DNA of 64,000 bases, from NCBI GenBank assembly GCA_965203985.1, contig CBDBDS010000002.1, positions 310,001 to 374,000 of the forward strand. The letters are read 5' to 3'. Positions 15,676 to 24,309 of this stretch are shown here, in pieces. Made by a program: the position numbers and the translations under genes. Position 1 is the first letter of the stretch; every line of letters starts with the position of its first letter. Under the pieces are notes generated by a model. It ran no database searches. It was not told the DNA's origin and saw only the letters and a list, made by a program, of their open reading frames with translations. This DNA comes from Bin87 sp965203985 (GTDB lineage: Bacteria > Chloroflexota > Dehalococcoidia > Lucifugimonadales > UBA3495).

Positions 15676-17049
15676 ATGCCCTCAACTTTTGTCCGTGCGC
15701 GCAGTCGCAACCATCGCCTTCTGCACACCGCCAAACGCGGCGCCGTAGATAGCATCCCACCGACGCTCGTCGTCGTCGGGGTAGGGACGGCCGGGGTGCG
15801 TCGTGCCATGCTGTTTTCCGAGCGGATGTCCGAGCTTTCCGCGGCAGGACGCATCCAGACCTCGATTTACTACGACTGCAACGAGGTCACCGTAGCCAAC
15901 GTGCAAAAAATGCTGCAAAAGTCGTTTGGCACAGCTCGCACTGGCGCCGGTACCCAGGTACTGTTCCCAAACTACGTTCCCGTGCCGAACGGTTTCATGC
16001 GCGACCCGACACGATTTCGCGACTTCCGCGGGCCGCTGGAACGGGACATGGACAACCTTATCAGCCAGGTGATGCTCCATTCGGAGCGTTGCGGTCGTGT
16101 GCCCGAGACCATCATCGAGTTCATGGGGTTTTCCGGCCACGCGGTTCTCGGCGGCCTCCTGCATCAAAAGATGCAGAACGCGTTCCCCAACTCAACAGTC
16201 CTGCCGGTCATGATGCTGCCCAAGGACCACGTCGCCGAGGAGTGGACCAGGCGATACATCTGGGAACAATATGAAAACCTGCTGTCCGGCTCCAACTGCC
16301 TCGTAACCACCCAGTCAGACGTCAACGCTCGCGAGGACGACGCCCGACTGGCCACCGGATTGGCCGGGTTTGAAGTGGCCGAATTCGGGGACGAGGACGA
16401 TCCCGCCATCAGCCAGTTGGGTGTAACCCTCAGACGACTCATGCCCACGTCGGGCGGATGGCTGGGCATGGCCGCCGTAAAGCGCAAGATGCCCGTCACT
16501 CGGAAGTTCGAGTGGCTGAACTTCCCGCCCTGGTGGCGTCAGTACGCGGCCGTTGGACCGCAGGATGATCTATCCTCACTGCTGGGCAATGCGATTTGGT
16601 CCACGCTGGACCCGACCGCCCAGCTTGCCGAGGGGATCAATCAACCCGCCAACGCCCCGCAGGAAATAGTGGTGTCTTTGCCCTTGCACGGCGATGAGCT
16701 GGAACCGGTGGCATCTCAGGCCGCGGAAGCATTGGACCACAGCAGCATATTCGACCGGTTCACCAACCTGGACATCGCGTTTAATACCGCGCGGTTTACC
16801 GACGGTATCGAACCCGAACCGTATATGCACGTGACCAGGATCTACCCGGTGAAAGGCGAATTGCAGAGCGTCACCGAAATACTCCGCGGTGAGGGAGCGA
16901 CGCTTCCCTACGGGGCCGCCGCAACGGCCGAGACGGGTTTCGGATCGTTTTTCCACATGCGTGATCTGGGTTCCAATCCGGTTTTGCTCCCGGCGGACGA
17001 CGGTACTGACGTCGAGGATAATGGGCAGGAGCATATCCGATATATCTAG
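15676..17049 (+). CDS. Divergent tubulin/FtsZ-superfamily candidate A
   Basis: I chose ATG at 15676 (457 residues); a TTG 14 codons earlier is possible. After a basic N-terminus comes a nucleotide-fold start, PTLVVVGVGTAGVRRA, like the T1 loop of FtsZ/tubulin. A second strand follows, TSIYYDCNEVTVANV, then IIEFMGFSGHAVLGGLLH (residues about 153-170) where tubulins carry the Gly-rich T4 loop. Next is a strand-loop STVLPVMMLPKD as in T5. The C-terminal half has two-strand beta segments (EIVVSLPLHGDELEP, YMHVTRIYPVKG) as in the tubulin second domain. The next gene is a clear paralogue. The superfamily call rests on motif order, not on a search; if right, GTP binding and polymerisation are expected but altered, because the GGGTGTG signature is not conserved. 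Confidence 0.5.
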   Translation: MPSTFVRARSRNHRLLHTAKRGAVDSIPPTLVVVGVGTAGVRRAMLFSERMSELSAAGRIQTSIYYDCNEVTVANVQKMLQKSFGTARTGAGTQVLFPNYVPVPNGFMRDPTRFRDFRGPLERDMDNLISQVMLHSERCGRVPETIIEFMGFSGHAVLGGLLHQKMQNAFPNSTVLPVMMLPKDHVAEEWTRRYIWEQYENLLSGSNCLVTTQSDVNAREDDARLATGLAGFEVAEFGDEDDPAISQLGVTLRRLMPTSGGWLGMAAVKRKMPVTRKFEWLNFPPWWRQYAAVGPQDDLSSLLGNAIWSTLDPTAQLAEGINQPANAPQEIVVSLPLHGDELEPVASQAAEALDHSSIFDRFTNLDIAFNTARFTDGIEPEPYMHVTRIYPVKGELQSVTEILRGEGATLPYGAAATAETGFGSFFHMRDLGSNPVLLPADDGTDVEDNGQEHIRYI

Positions 17050-17091
17050 CAATTCCGGCGGTTTTTTTGAATTGTCCGCAACGCATTCCAT

Positions 17092-17120
17092 TTGACGTAT
17101 TTGTCTTCATATGGTACAGT
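17092..17120 (+). promoter_or_regulatory. Putative sigma70 promoter of tubulin-like gene B
   Basis: TTGACG (17092-17097), a 17-base spacer and TACAGT (17115-17120) stand about 185 bases before the start codon, in a 254-base gap that is AT-richer than the surrounding sequence. A long leader would follow. Confidence 0.55.
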
Positions 17121-17303
17121 CCCACCTGTTGTTATCAGGCTGTACAACTGTGACGGGCAAAGTCGCACGGACCGCCCGATGGTAGGGATTCAGCAAAGGG
17201 ATTACACTGCTGGTTAATCTAAAATAGTTAGTCTAGGTTAGAACGTAATTTGTCCGCTACTGGAGCAGTTCCTCCCAAAGTCAAATAGGGGGTAAACATA
17301 ACT

Positions 17304-18815
17304 ATGCCACCGAAGAATCAAAATCGCACTTTCCACATTCGCCGCAATGCCCCCCATAGGTTGGGCTCACAGAGCGATCTTACCCGCGACGGCACTCCGC
17401 CCCCGATTGTATCGGTAGCAGTCGGCACCGCCGGCTACAAGCGCAGTTGGCGGTGGGCCAGGCGCATGGGCGAAGCCGGGGTCCTGGACCGCGTGCAGAG
17501 CCTGATGATGTACGACTGCAACCAGGGAACCATCGATTCCATTGATACAGAGACCCGCTCGATGCGCCGCGTGCGCGGGGGTCAGTTGCCGGTCATAATT
17601 CCCGGTTTCCTCCCCAAAGTTGACGGCTTCCTGCGTGATCCCAACGCCTACAAGGATTTCTACGGCTTGATCCACCGCGATATGGAGCGCATGGTCGACA
17701 CCGTGGCGCGCCGATCCGAGGAGGTCGGCTCCCCTCCGCAGCTGATCCTGGAATGGCTGGGCTTCGGCGGCCACGCCAAGCTGGGCGGCGTTCTCCACGG
17801 CATGATGCGCGAACGCTTCCCCGAAGCCACGTTCCTTCCCATCGTTCTCGTGCCCAGCGAAGCGGTGCTCAAGGAGAATATGCGCCGCGAGACCTGGGGC
17901 GCATACGAGGAAACTATCGGCACCCGTATGGTCCGCAACACCCAGGGCGTCCAGGAATTGCAGCGCCACCCGGCCCTGATCACCGACAACAGCTTGTCTC
18001 CCAACTTCGAGCGGTTGGACGACAAGCTCGCCATCGCCCTCGCTTCAATGGAAGCCGGCATGCGATACCAGATTGACGCCGGCTCGATGGCGGAGACGGT
18101 CACCAGTTTCGGCGATTACTCCAATGGCTGGTTTGGGGTACGCGTGCTGAACCGGCGGGTTGACATCGCCGATACCCGCAGCGGCTCTCGCCTGTTCGGC
18201 CCGTTCCGCGGCCGCGAGATCGTGGTCGTCAACGACAACGCCAAGCAGTTGCCTTTCTCTATCAAGTCCGCCATGTGGGACATCATGGATCCCAAACGCA
18301 CGGACCTCCAGTTGGCGAAGCATCCCTTCCCCGAAGGCGACACCGTGATGCGCATGGTGATCTCCCTGCCGGTAGAAGCGTCCGGGCTGGCAGAAATCGC
18401 ATCGGACGTCCAGGACCAGATGCACCGCGAAGACTTCGACGCGGCCTACCCCAACCTCATGTGGTCCTTCGCGTCATCGAACTTCCAGCAGTCGCCGGAC
18501 GATCGGCACATGCACGTATCGTTGTTCTTCCCGCTGCAGAACAACAACATTCCGACCATCAGCGACGTCATGGGTGAGGACAACACGCCGATGCAGCTCG
18601 CCGGTACGTTGGAGTACGCCGGTTTCGGCTCCCGCCACTTCATGCCGACGGCGGCCAACGGCCACGAGCCGGAATCCCAGTACGGTTATGTCTCGCGGGG
18701 CCAGCAGGTACGTCTCGATCGGGAGCGGAGCCGAACGGCCACCACCGAAGAGCGTCAGCCGTATGGGTATGGCAACGGCTACGGGAACGGCGCCGGCGCC
18801 GAGTACGGTCGCTAG
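17304..18815 (+). CDS. Divergent tubulin/FtsZ-superfamily candidate B
   Basis: The 503-residue protein starts at ATG with AGGGGGT upstream. It parallels candidate A throughout: IVSVAVGTAGYKRSWRWARRM (T1-like, from residue 35), SLMMYDCNQGTIDSI, FLRDPNAYKDFYG, LILEWLGFGGHAKLGGVLHGMM (T4-like, about residues 147-168) and ATFLPIVLVPSE. It also keeps ALITDNSLSPNFERLDDKLAIALASMEAGM (about 224-253), which resembles the T6 loop and core helix H7 of FtsZ. The second-domain strands are MVISLPVEASGLAEI and HMHVSLFFPLQNN. It adds a C-terminal tail of about 50 residues ending in a Gly/Tyr/Asn-rich stretch (YGYGNGYGNGAGAEYGR). It has its own promoter and a hairpin after the gene. The family assignment is by eye. 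Confidence 0.52.
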   Translation: MPPKNQNRTFHIRRNAPHRLGSQSDLTRDGTPPPIVSVAVGTAGYKRSWRWARRMGEAGVLDRVQSLMMYDCNQGTIDSIDTETRSMRRVRGGQLPVIIPGFLPKVDGFLRDPNAYKDFYGLIHRDMERMVDTVARRSEEVGSPPQLILEWLGFGGHAKLGGVLHGMMRERFPEATFLPIVLVPSEAVLKENMRRETWGAYEETIGTRMVRNTQGVQELQRHPALITDNSLSPNFERLDDKLAIALASMEAGMRYQIDAGSMAETVTSFGDYSNGWFGVRVLNRRVDIADTRSGSRLFGPFRGREIVVVNDNAKQLPFSIKSAMWDIMDPKRTDLQLAKHPFPEGDTVMRMVISLPVEASGLAEIASDVQDQMHREDFDAAYPNLMWSFASSNFQQSPDDRHMHVSLFFPLQNNNIPTISDVMGEDNTPMQLAGTLEYAGFGSRHFMPTAANGHEPESQYGYVSRGQQVRLDRERSRTATTEERQPYGYGNGYGNGAGAEYGR

Positions 18816-18930
18816 TCCAATCGCCGAGCATCACACGCAAAGGCATGAGCCATCCAAATCTGGAGTGAGGTAAGAGAAGTGAAGCGGATGGGTTAGCCGG
18901 AGGGAACTCGAAGCGGCGCGCAATCTGGAG

Positions 18931-18961
18931 AGCGGTATCGCCACTTGGCGGTGCCGCTTTT
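18931..18961 (+). terminator. Terminator of tubulin-like gene B
   Basis: A 12-bp stem with two G-T wobbles (18931-18942 with 18947-18958) closes an ACTT loop and runs into four T residues. Confidence 0.7.
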
Positions 18962-19667
18962 GCGTTCCGTGGCGCCAGCGGCGGCGTCAGCAGGGAGCGT
19001 GAAGGCATAGATCAGGCTGGCCATCATCGGCAGCTTGAGCCGGTGTTCCCAGAACCGGAGGCGGGGGCTTCCCTTCGCGAGCGTCCGGCTGCGGTCGGAC
19101 GCTCGCGTTCTCACGCGTACCTAGTTTGGCGAGATCGTGGAATTTGCATGGATGCACAGGATGGACAAGATTGGATTGATGCGCTGCTCTACAGTGGTTC
19201 CGGTTCGAAGCGGCTAGCAGCAGCGCGCTGATGGCGGAAAGGGAGCATTCACCCTGTTTATCCATGCAATTTGTTCCTCCTCTACAAACTGGGTGCGCGT
19301 GAATGCCCGCGTTTGGCTGCGCCGGGCCGGACGGTGCAGTCCGGCGCCGTGCCTCAAGGTAGCGCCAGGGCTGCCTTTCCCGGTCCCTGCCGCTGGAAAC
19401 TAACGCGCCGGCGGCGTGACGATTAACCGAGCCGGGGTATTCCGGGGCGCCCCGTCAGCCGAGGCCCCGGCCGCCGCCTGACTGGACGTTGCGGAAGGCA
19501 ATGAGCATCCGGGAACGGCCGATTTAAGGCCCGGCGCACGGTTCTGGCTCGATTTTTGGAAAGCGGCCAATTTCCGCCTCACATTCCGCAGGCGTGCCGG
19601 AAATTGCTTGTGTTAGGTTCCGCCCGCAAACGGATTCTGCCCGATCGCGAGGCGGAGGCAAACAGTA
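18962..19667. other. Gene-poor region between tubulin-like B and the Calx-beta protein
   Basis: Apart from the inverted-repeat element at 19110-19303 I find no supported gene. Several short frames on both strands read through the repeat and have no start signals. The last 60 bases hold the leader and GGCGGAGG ribosome site of the Calx-beta gene. Confidence 0.5.
19110..19303. mobile_element. MITE-like element, family B (longer, diverged copy)
   Basis: The left end TCACGCGTACCTAGTTTG and right end CAAACTGGGTGCGCGTGAA pair with a few mismatches and match the ends of the 3005-3165 element. Inside each end is a further inverted TTGCATGGAT/ATCCATGCAA pair (about 19145 and 19260). The interior is unlike that of the first copy and codes for nothing recognisable. 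Confidence 0.65.
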
Positions 19668-21695
19668 ATGAAACGCCGTCCAATCATGGGGTTGCTCACC
19701 ATCGGAGCGCTGGCGCTGGTCCTGTATGCGCTGGGCGGAGGCGGTGAAGCCGTCAGCGCGGTGCGCCTCCCGCCCTGTCCCGAAACCTGGCCGGAGGCCA
19801 CCGGCTTTCATGACGGCTGGTACGTCATCATCGACCGGGACAGCAACGGGAACAAGCACGGCCGGGCCTATCCGGCCAACGCCGGGTATGACGTGGGATA
19901 CGTGCCGGCGGCGCCCCATGAAGCGTGCATCGTGCGCATCAAGGACAACCCCGGCGTAGCGCAGCTTTCCTTCCGCGAAGACCGGGACCGGACGCGTCAG
20001 ACAACTGCGGTCGGGACCGGAACGTCGAGCAATCAGGGCGGCGCCGAACCTGAAACGCCAACGCCGACCCCCACCCCCACACCGGATCCTCCCGAACCAT
20101 CCACATACTCCGTAAGCTCGGCCGCCATGGTGATTGAGGGCCGCAGCGCGGCCTTGACCATAACGCTGAGCCAGGCAGCGCCGGCCGACGGCGTCGCGTT
20201 CACCGTGACGCCAGGCTACGATGGCGATGCCACCGCCGAGGCGGCCGACGTGGGCAGCATTGCCACCCCGGTGACCGTGCCCGGCGGCAATGCCACCCTG
20301 GACATCACCATCCCCACCGTGGACGACGCGGTGGACGAGGACGTCGAGACCTTCACCGTCGTCACCGCCGCCACCACCGCAGGCTGGGTGAAAACCGGCG
20401 ACGGCGGGGACACGGCTGAGGTGACCATCGTCGACAATGACACCGCGGGCATAACGGTGACCGCGGCCCGGCCGCTGGCCGTATCCGAGGGAGGTTCCGC
20501 AACCTACACCGTGGTCCTGAACAGCCGGCCCACGGCGAACGTCACCGTCACGGCAGTCAGCGACGACATCGGTGCGGTCACCGTGAGCCCTGCGTCCCAC
20601 GTTTTCTCGCCGTCGCAGTGGAACCAGGCGAAGACTTTCACGGTGCACGGCGTCCCCGATGACGACACCAATGACGAGCGTGTGGGCATCGGCCACCGGG
20701 TGACCAGCACGGACGCGAAGTACGCCGGGGCTTTGGTGTCCTCGGTGCGCGTAGCGGTGTCTGATCCATCCACGTACTCCGTAAGCTCGGCCGCCATGGT
20801 CATTGAGGGCCGCAGCGCGGCCTTGACCATAACGCTGAGCCAGGCAGCTCCGGCCGACGGCGTCGCGTTCACCGTGACGCCCGGCTACAACGGTGATGCC
20901 ACCGCCGAGGCGGCCGATGTGGGCAACATTGCCACCCCGGTGACCGTGCCCGGCGGCAATGCCACCCTGGACATCACCATCCCCACGGTGAGCGACGACG
21001 AGGACGAGGACGTCGAGACCTTCACCGTCGTCATCGCCACCACCGCCACCGGCTGGGTGAAAGCCGGCGACGGCGGGGACACGGCCACGGTGACCATCGC
21101 CGACAACGACACCGCCGGTATAACGGTGACCGCGGCCCGGCCGCTGGCCGTATCCGAGGAAGGTTCCGCAACCTACACCGTGGTCCTGAACAGCCGGCCC
21201 ACGGCGGACGTCACCATCACGGCAGTCAGCGACGACATAGGCGCGGTCACGGTGGACCCGGCGTCGCGCACCTTCACGCCGTCGCAGTGGAACCAGGCGA
21301 AGACATTCACGGTGCGCGGCGTCTCCGACGACGATACCAATGACGAACGTGTGGGTATCAGCCACCAGGTGACCAGCACGGACACGAAGTACGCCGGGAC
21401 TTTGGTGTCCTCGGTGCGCGTCGTCGTGTCGGACACCACGTCGTCGAGCCAGCAGGGTTCGTCGTCGGGTCAGCAGGGTTCGGGCGGCGAACCGCCCGGC
21501 CCCACAGCAACGCCGGCGCCTACTCCAACTCGATCTTCATCTTCATCCGGGTCCGGCGGTTCCTGTCCAAATGATTACAAGCATGAGCATGATTCTTCCG
21601 GAGAACACTGGCACAGTTGGTCCATCAACCAGGCAGACGGCCAGTGCCATCACTACGTTGGCCACAACGAAGGTATCGGCTATCACGAACACTAG
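19668..21695 (+). CDS. Exported protein with duplicated Calx-beta-like repeats and His-rich tail
   Basis: The 675-residue protein starts at ATG with GGAGG upstream and has a Sec-type signal (MKRRPIMGLLTIGALALVLYAL...). A Cys-containing N-terminal domain (residues about 30-115) is followed by a PTPTPTPTP linker. Two nearly identical 223-residue units follow. Each has a Calx-beta-like module (YSVSSAAMVIEGRSAALTIT ... VETFTVV ... VTIVDNDTAGITV) and a second beta module ending in SSVRVAVSD. After a Ser/Gln/Pro linker the last 43 residues hold nine His and two Cys (KHEHD, EHWHSW, CHHYVGH, YHEH), which may bind metal. It is probably a surface or adhesive protein. A Cu/Zn superoxide dismutase and NirK lie next to it. 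Confidence 0.82.
   Translation: MKRRPIMGLLTIGALALVLYALGGGGEAVSAVRLPPCPETWPEATGFHDGWYVIIDRDSNGNKHGRAYPANAGYDVGYVPAAPHEACIVRIKDNPGVAQLSFREDRDRTRQTTAVGTGTSSNQGGAEPETPTPTPTPTPDPPEPSTYSVSSAAMVIEGRSAALTITLSQAAPADGVAFTVTPGYDGDATAEAADVGSIATPVTVPGGNATLDITIPTVDDAVDEDVETFTVVTAATTAGWVKTGDGGDTAEVTIVDNDTAGITVTAARPLAVSEGGSATYTVVLNSRPTANVTVTAVSDDIGAVTVSPASHVFSPSQWNQAKTFTVHGVPDDDTNDERVGIGHRVTSTDAKYAGALVSSVRVAVSDPSTYSVSSAAMVIEGRSAALTITLSQAAPADGVAFTVTPGYNGDATAEAADVGNIATPVTVPGGNATLDITIPTVSDDEDEDVETFTVVIATTATGWVKAGDGGDTATVTIADNDTAGITVTAARPLAVSEEGSATYTVVLNSRPTADVTITAVSDDIGAVTVDPASRTFTPSQWNQAKTFTVRGVSDDDTNDERVGISHQVTSTDTKYAGTLVSSVRVVVSDTTSSSQQGSSSGQQGSGGEPPGPTATPAPTPTRSSSSSGSGGSCPNDYKHEHDSSGEHWHSWSINQADGQCHHYVGHNEGIGYHEH
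20098..21435 (+). repeat. Tandem 669-bp duplication inside the Calx-beta gene
   Basis: The segment from 20098 recurs 669 bases later (20767 onward) with few changes: 223 codons, in frame. Many differences are silent or conservative, which points to a recent duplication or gene conversion between units. Confidence 0.9.
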
Positions 21696-22016
21696 CCAGG
21701 AGGTCGGTAGGAGCGGGCCGCCCGTGAAAGGATCAGGCGAGTGGCGGCCCTGGCCCAGCCGCCGCCGGACTGATCGGGATGCTGGCCGTCAGCGTCGCGG
21801 CTACGCTACAATGCGCGGCGAGCAGATGTAGAAGAGCCGGTCGATTGCGCGGAAGCATCAGCCGTTTCTACTCAGGTCATCATGCGCCAAGTTGAAAACC
21901 ATAAACTTGCCTGCGTAGTGCCAGGCTGAGCGGCGCCTGAGGGATGCCGGTCCGCGCGCGCTCAGCAGCGTTGCTCGTCATTCCGTGACGGCATAGATTA
22001 ACGAAGGTGGAATCGT
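21696..22016. other. Intergenic region before the superoxide dismutase gene
   Basis: These 321 bases hold no supported gene. The end has a GAAGGTGG ribosome site for the superoxide dismutase. No convincing promoter pair is visible. Confidence 0.4.
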
Positions 22017-22547
22017 ATGCAGACGAGGATCGGGAACCTTGGTATCGCTTTGACAATGTTAGTTGCGCTGCTGCTCGTGGCCGCGGCGTGCAACAACGAC
22101 GGCCGCAGTTGGGGCGATGCGCGCTACACCGCCGAGATGCGGAACGTGGAAGGCGACCCCATAGGCACCGTCGCCATGCAGCAAGGATCAGGCGGATTCC
22201 TGGTGACCGTCATGGTGGAAGGCATCGAGCCCGGCCCGCACGGCATCCACATCCACTCGGTCGGAACGTGCACGCCCGATTTCAAGGCGTCAGGCGGACA
22301 CATCAACGTGGACAACCGCCAGCACGGGCTGCTCAACCCCGACGGGCCGGACAACGGCGACCTGCCCAATATCTACGCCACCGCTGACGGCGCCGTGCAG
22401 GCCGAACTTTTCACGACCCTGGTTGATCCGGACCTGCTGATGGACGACGACGGGTCCGCCATCGTGATCCACGAGAACCCCGATGACCACAACACCCAGC
22501 CTATCGGGGGCGCCGGAGGGCGCATCGCCTGCGGCGTGCTGAACTAG
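22017..22547 (+). CDS. sodC: Cu/Zn superoxide dismutase, exported
   Basis: The 176-residue protein has an N-terminal signal (NLGIALTMLVALLLVAAACNN). The Cys after it could be lipidated, though the lipobox is imperfect. The mature part has the SodC metal region GPHGIHIHSVGTC (copper ligands His-x-His), a bridging-type His in SGGHINVD, QHGLLNPDGPDNGDLPNI (zinc loop) and ADGSAIVIHENPDDH-like Cu loop at DDDGSAIVIHENPDDHNT. The disulfide pair would be the Cys of SVGTC and the final RIACGVL. SodC disproportionates superoxide outside the cytoplasm. The neighbouring NirK is also an exported copper enzyme, but on the opposite strand. Confidence 0.92.
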   Translation: MQTRIGNLGIALTMLVALLLVAAACNNDGRSWGDARYTAEMRNVEGDPIGTVAMQQGSGGFLVTVMVEGIEPGPHGIHIHSVGTCTPDFKASGGHINVDNRQHGLLNPDGPDNGDLPNIYATADGAVQAELFTTLVDPDLLMDDDGSAIVIHENPDDHNTQPIGGAGGRIACGVLN

Positions 22548-22646
22548 GGTCTGCTCCGGCGACAGCGCCCGCTCGATGGCCGGCGCGTCGGGGCCGCAGA
22601 CGGCTGCTGACCGCTCCGGCGTGACGGAGCCACTGCGTTGAGCCGG

Positions 22647-23897
22647 CTACTGGATGTTGGTGGGCGGTTTCACCTGTTCCATCAGGTCGTTGTTCCACTC
22701 GCCCTCGGCGACCAGGATGGCCTTGGCGTCGTACACGAACGCCTCGATCAGGTTGTGGGCCAGGTACACGTAGGTTCCCGGCTGGCGAATGGTGTGGATG
22801 GACGCGCCCGCCGAGCCGGCTGCGATGGTCCAGGTTTCGAGGTCAACGGCCGGCGGGCTGCTGAAATTCCCTCGCTCCCACACGTAGTCGCCATGTCCGC
22901 CGATGAGGTGTGGGTACAGTTGCCGGTCGGCCTGTGTGTGGACGATCAGCACGTTCTCTCCCACGTTGGCGGTCAGCTGCCCATCGCCCTGCAGGGCTCC
23001 GGTGGACCCGTTGAACACGATGTGCGTTGGGATCAGCGCTTTCATGGCTTCGAGATCGTCAACCATTGAAGCGGCCGGGTTGCCGTACCGCTTGAACTCG
23101 CCGTTCTCGTCCCGAGGCAGATAGTAGTCCTGCGCCCCGACGTAATAGGCGCGGTCGTAGCGGATGGGATCCCCCGCCGGGTCTTTCAGCCCGTCACGGG
23201 GCAGGACCATGATGGCGCCGTTCATGCCGTGGGTCACGTGCCAGGGCACCATGGTGCCGCCGGGCGCGCAGTGGTACACGAACACGCCGGGTTTCACCGC
23301 CCGGAAGCGCAGCACAACCTCCTGCCCGGGTCCGACCTGGGTCAGGGACCCGCCGCCCAGGGCGCCGATGGAAGCGTGGAAGTCAATGTTGTGCAGCAGT
23401 TGACTGCCGGACGGGTTGACCAGGGTCAGCTCCACGTAATCGCCCTCGTGCACCACGATGACGGGGCCGGGCACGGTGCCGTTGAAGGTGAAGGCCCAGA
23501 TGAAAGCGCCGGGCGCGACCTCGATTTCCTTTTCCTCCACGACCATGCGGACCTCCACAACCCTGGGCTCTCCGTTGTAGGTCTGCTCGTGCACAGGCAG
23601 GAACGGCGGATCAACCAGTTCCTGTGTTACCCGCTCGAGGCTGCTGACGTCCTCCGGCGTCCACGTTTTCGACCCGGTCCAGTATTCCGAGGACCGCGCC
23701 GCCGTTGCCTCTCGGCTCCCGCCGTCAGCAGGAACGGCTTCCGGGCTCGGCAGCGCCGTGGGCAGGGAAAACGCCGGTGTGGGCGTGGCGTCGTCGCCGC
23801 CGCGGCAGGCCATGCCGACGGCAACCAACAACGCCACCGCCAGGAACATGAACGCAGCCGGCCGAACCCTCGGAAGCGCCCTGTTCAGATATGACAT
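22647..23897 (-). CDS. nirK: Copper-containing nitrite reductase (NirK-like), lipoprotein
   Basis: The 416-residue protein starts at ATG with AAGGAG upstream and has a lipoprotein-type signal (FLAVALLVAVGMACRGGDD, Cys31). Two cupredoxin domains follow. Type 1 copper ligands are His169, Cys210, His220 and Met225 (LLHNIDFHA, VYHCAPGGTMVPWHVTHGM). Type 2 ligands are His174 and His209, plus a domain-2 His. The catalytic pair is Asp172 and the His of LIGGHGDYVW. NirK reduces nitrite to nitric oxide in denitrification. The Cys-to-His loop is one residue longer than in the classical Alcaligenes enzymes. Three-domain and haem-fused forms are excluded by length. No nor or nos genes are in the window. 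Confidence 0.93.
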   Translation of the reverse strand: MSYLNRALPRVRPAAFMFLAVALLVAVGMACRGGDDATPTPAFSLPTALPSPEAVPADGGSREATAARSSEYWTGSKTWTPEDVSSLERVTQELVDPPFLPVHEQTYNGEPRVVEVRMVVEEKEIEVAPGAFIWAFTFNGTVPGPVIVVHEGDYVELTLVNPSGSQLLHNIDFHASIGALGGGSLTQVGPGQEVVLRFRAVKPGVFVYHCAPGGTMVPWHVTHGMNGAIMVLPRDGLKDPAGDPIRYDRAYYVGAQDYYLPRDENGEFKRYGNPAASMVDDLEAMKALIPTHIVFNGSTGALQGDGQLTANVGENVLIVHTQADRQLYPHLIGGHGDYVWERGNFSSPPAVDLETWTIAAGSAGASIHTIRQPGTYVYLAHNLIEAFVYDAKAILVAEGEWNNDLMEQVKPPTNIQ

Positions 23898-23961
23898 TGC
23901 ACAACTCCTTGCAGACGCCGGACCGGGCTTGGTTGCCCGGCGCGGTGGGACTTTCGTTATT

Positions 23962-23974
23962 GTAATCGTATTAC
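23962..23974. promoter_or_regulatory. GTAAT-CGT-ATTAC palindrome upstream of nirK
   Basis: A perfect 5-3-5 inverted repeat lies 65 bases upstream of the nirK start. It overlaps a TACAAT hexamer on the minus strand that could serve as a -10 element. Its position fits an operator for a dimeric regulator, perhaps nitrogen-oxide responsive; the regulator is unknown. Confidence 0.45.
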
Positions 23975-24309
23975 GCGTGTGTCGGATGCGCCGCGCTCTT
24001 CCGCTCCAGGTAATCAGCGAAACGTACTCCCGCCCACCAAATCCCGCGTGCTGAGCGCGGCCGGCCAGCGACTCTCCCCAGGTGTGCTAATGCGCTCCGG
24101 CAGTCATGAGTTTCCCAGCCATTCACCCTGGATACGTCCATGGAGAAGATGACAGTTAAACCACTGGCAACCGTTGTGACGGCGTTGGCGGCGCTCCTCC
24201 TGGCCGCCGGATTCGGCAGCAGCGTTTACGGATGTCACCGCCAGCGGACCCCGGCAAATCGTCTGCCGGTTTCAACCCGGAACTTGGTCAAAATCAACCA
24301 ACCAATCAC

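Noticed and set aside
19524..21365. A 613-codon open frame on the minus strand
   Set aside because: It is antisense to the Calx-beta gene. Its repeat structure mirrors that gene, it lacks a start signal, and it is long only because the duplicated GC-rich plus-strand repeats leave few stops.
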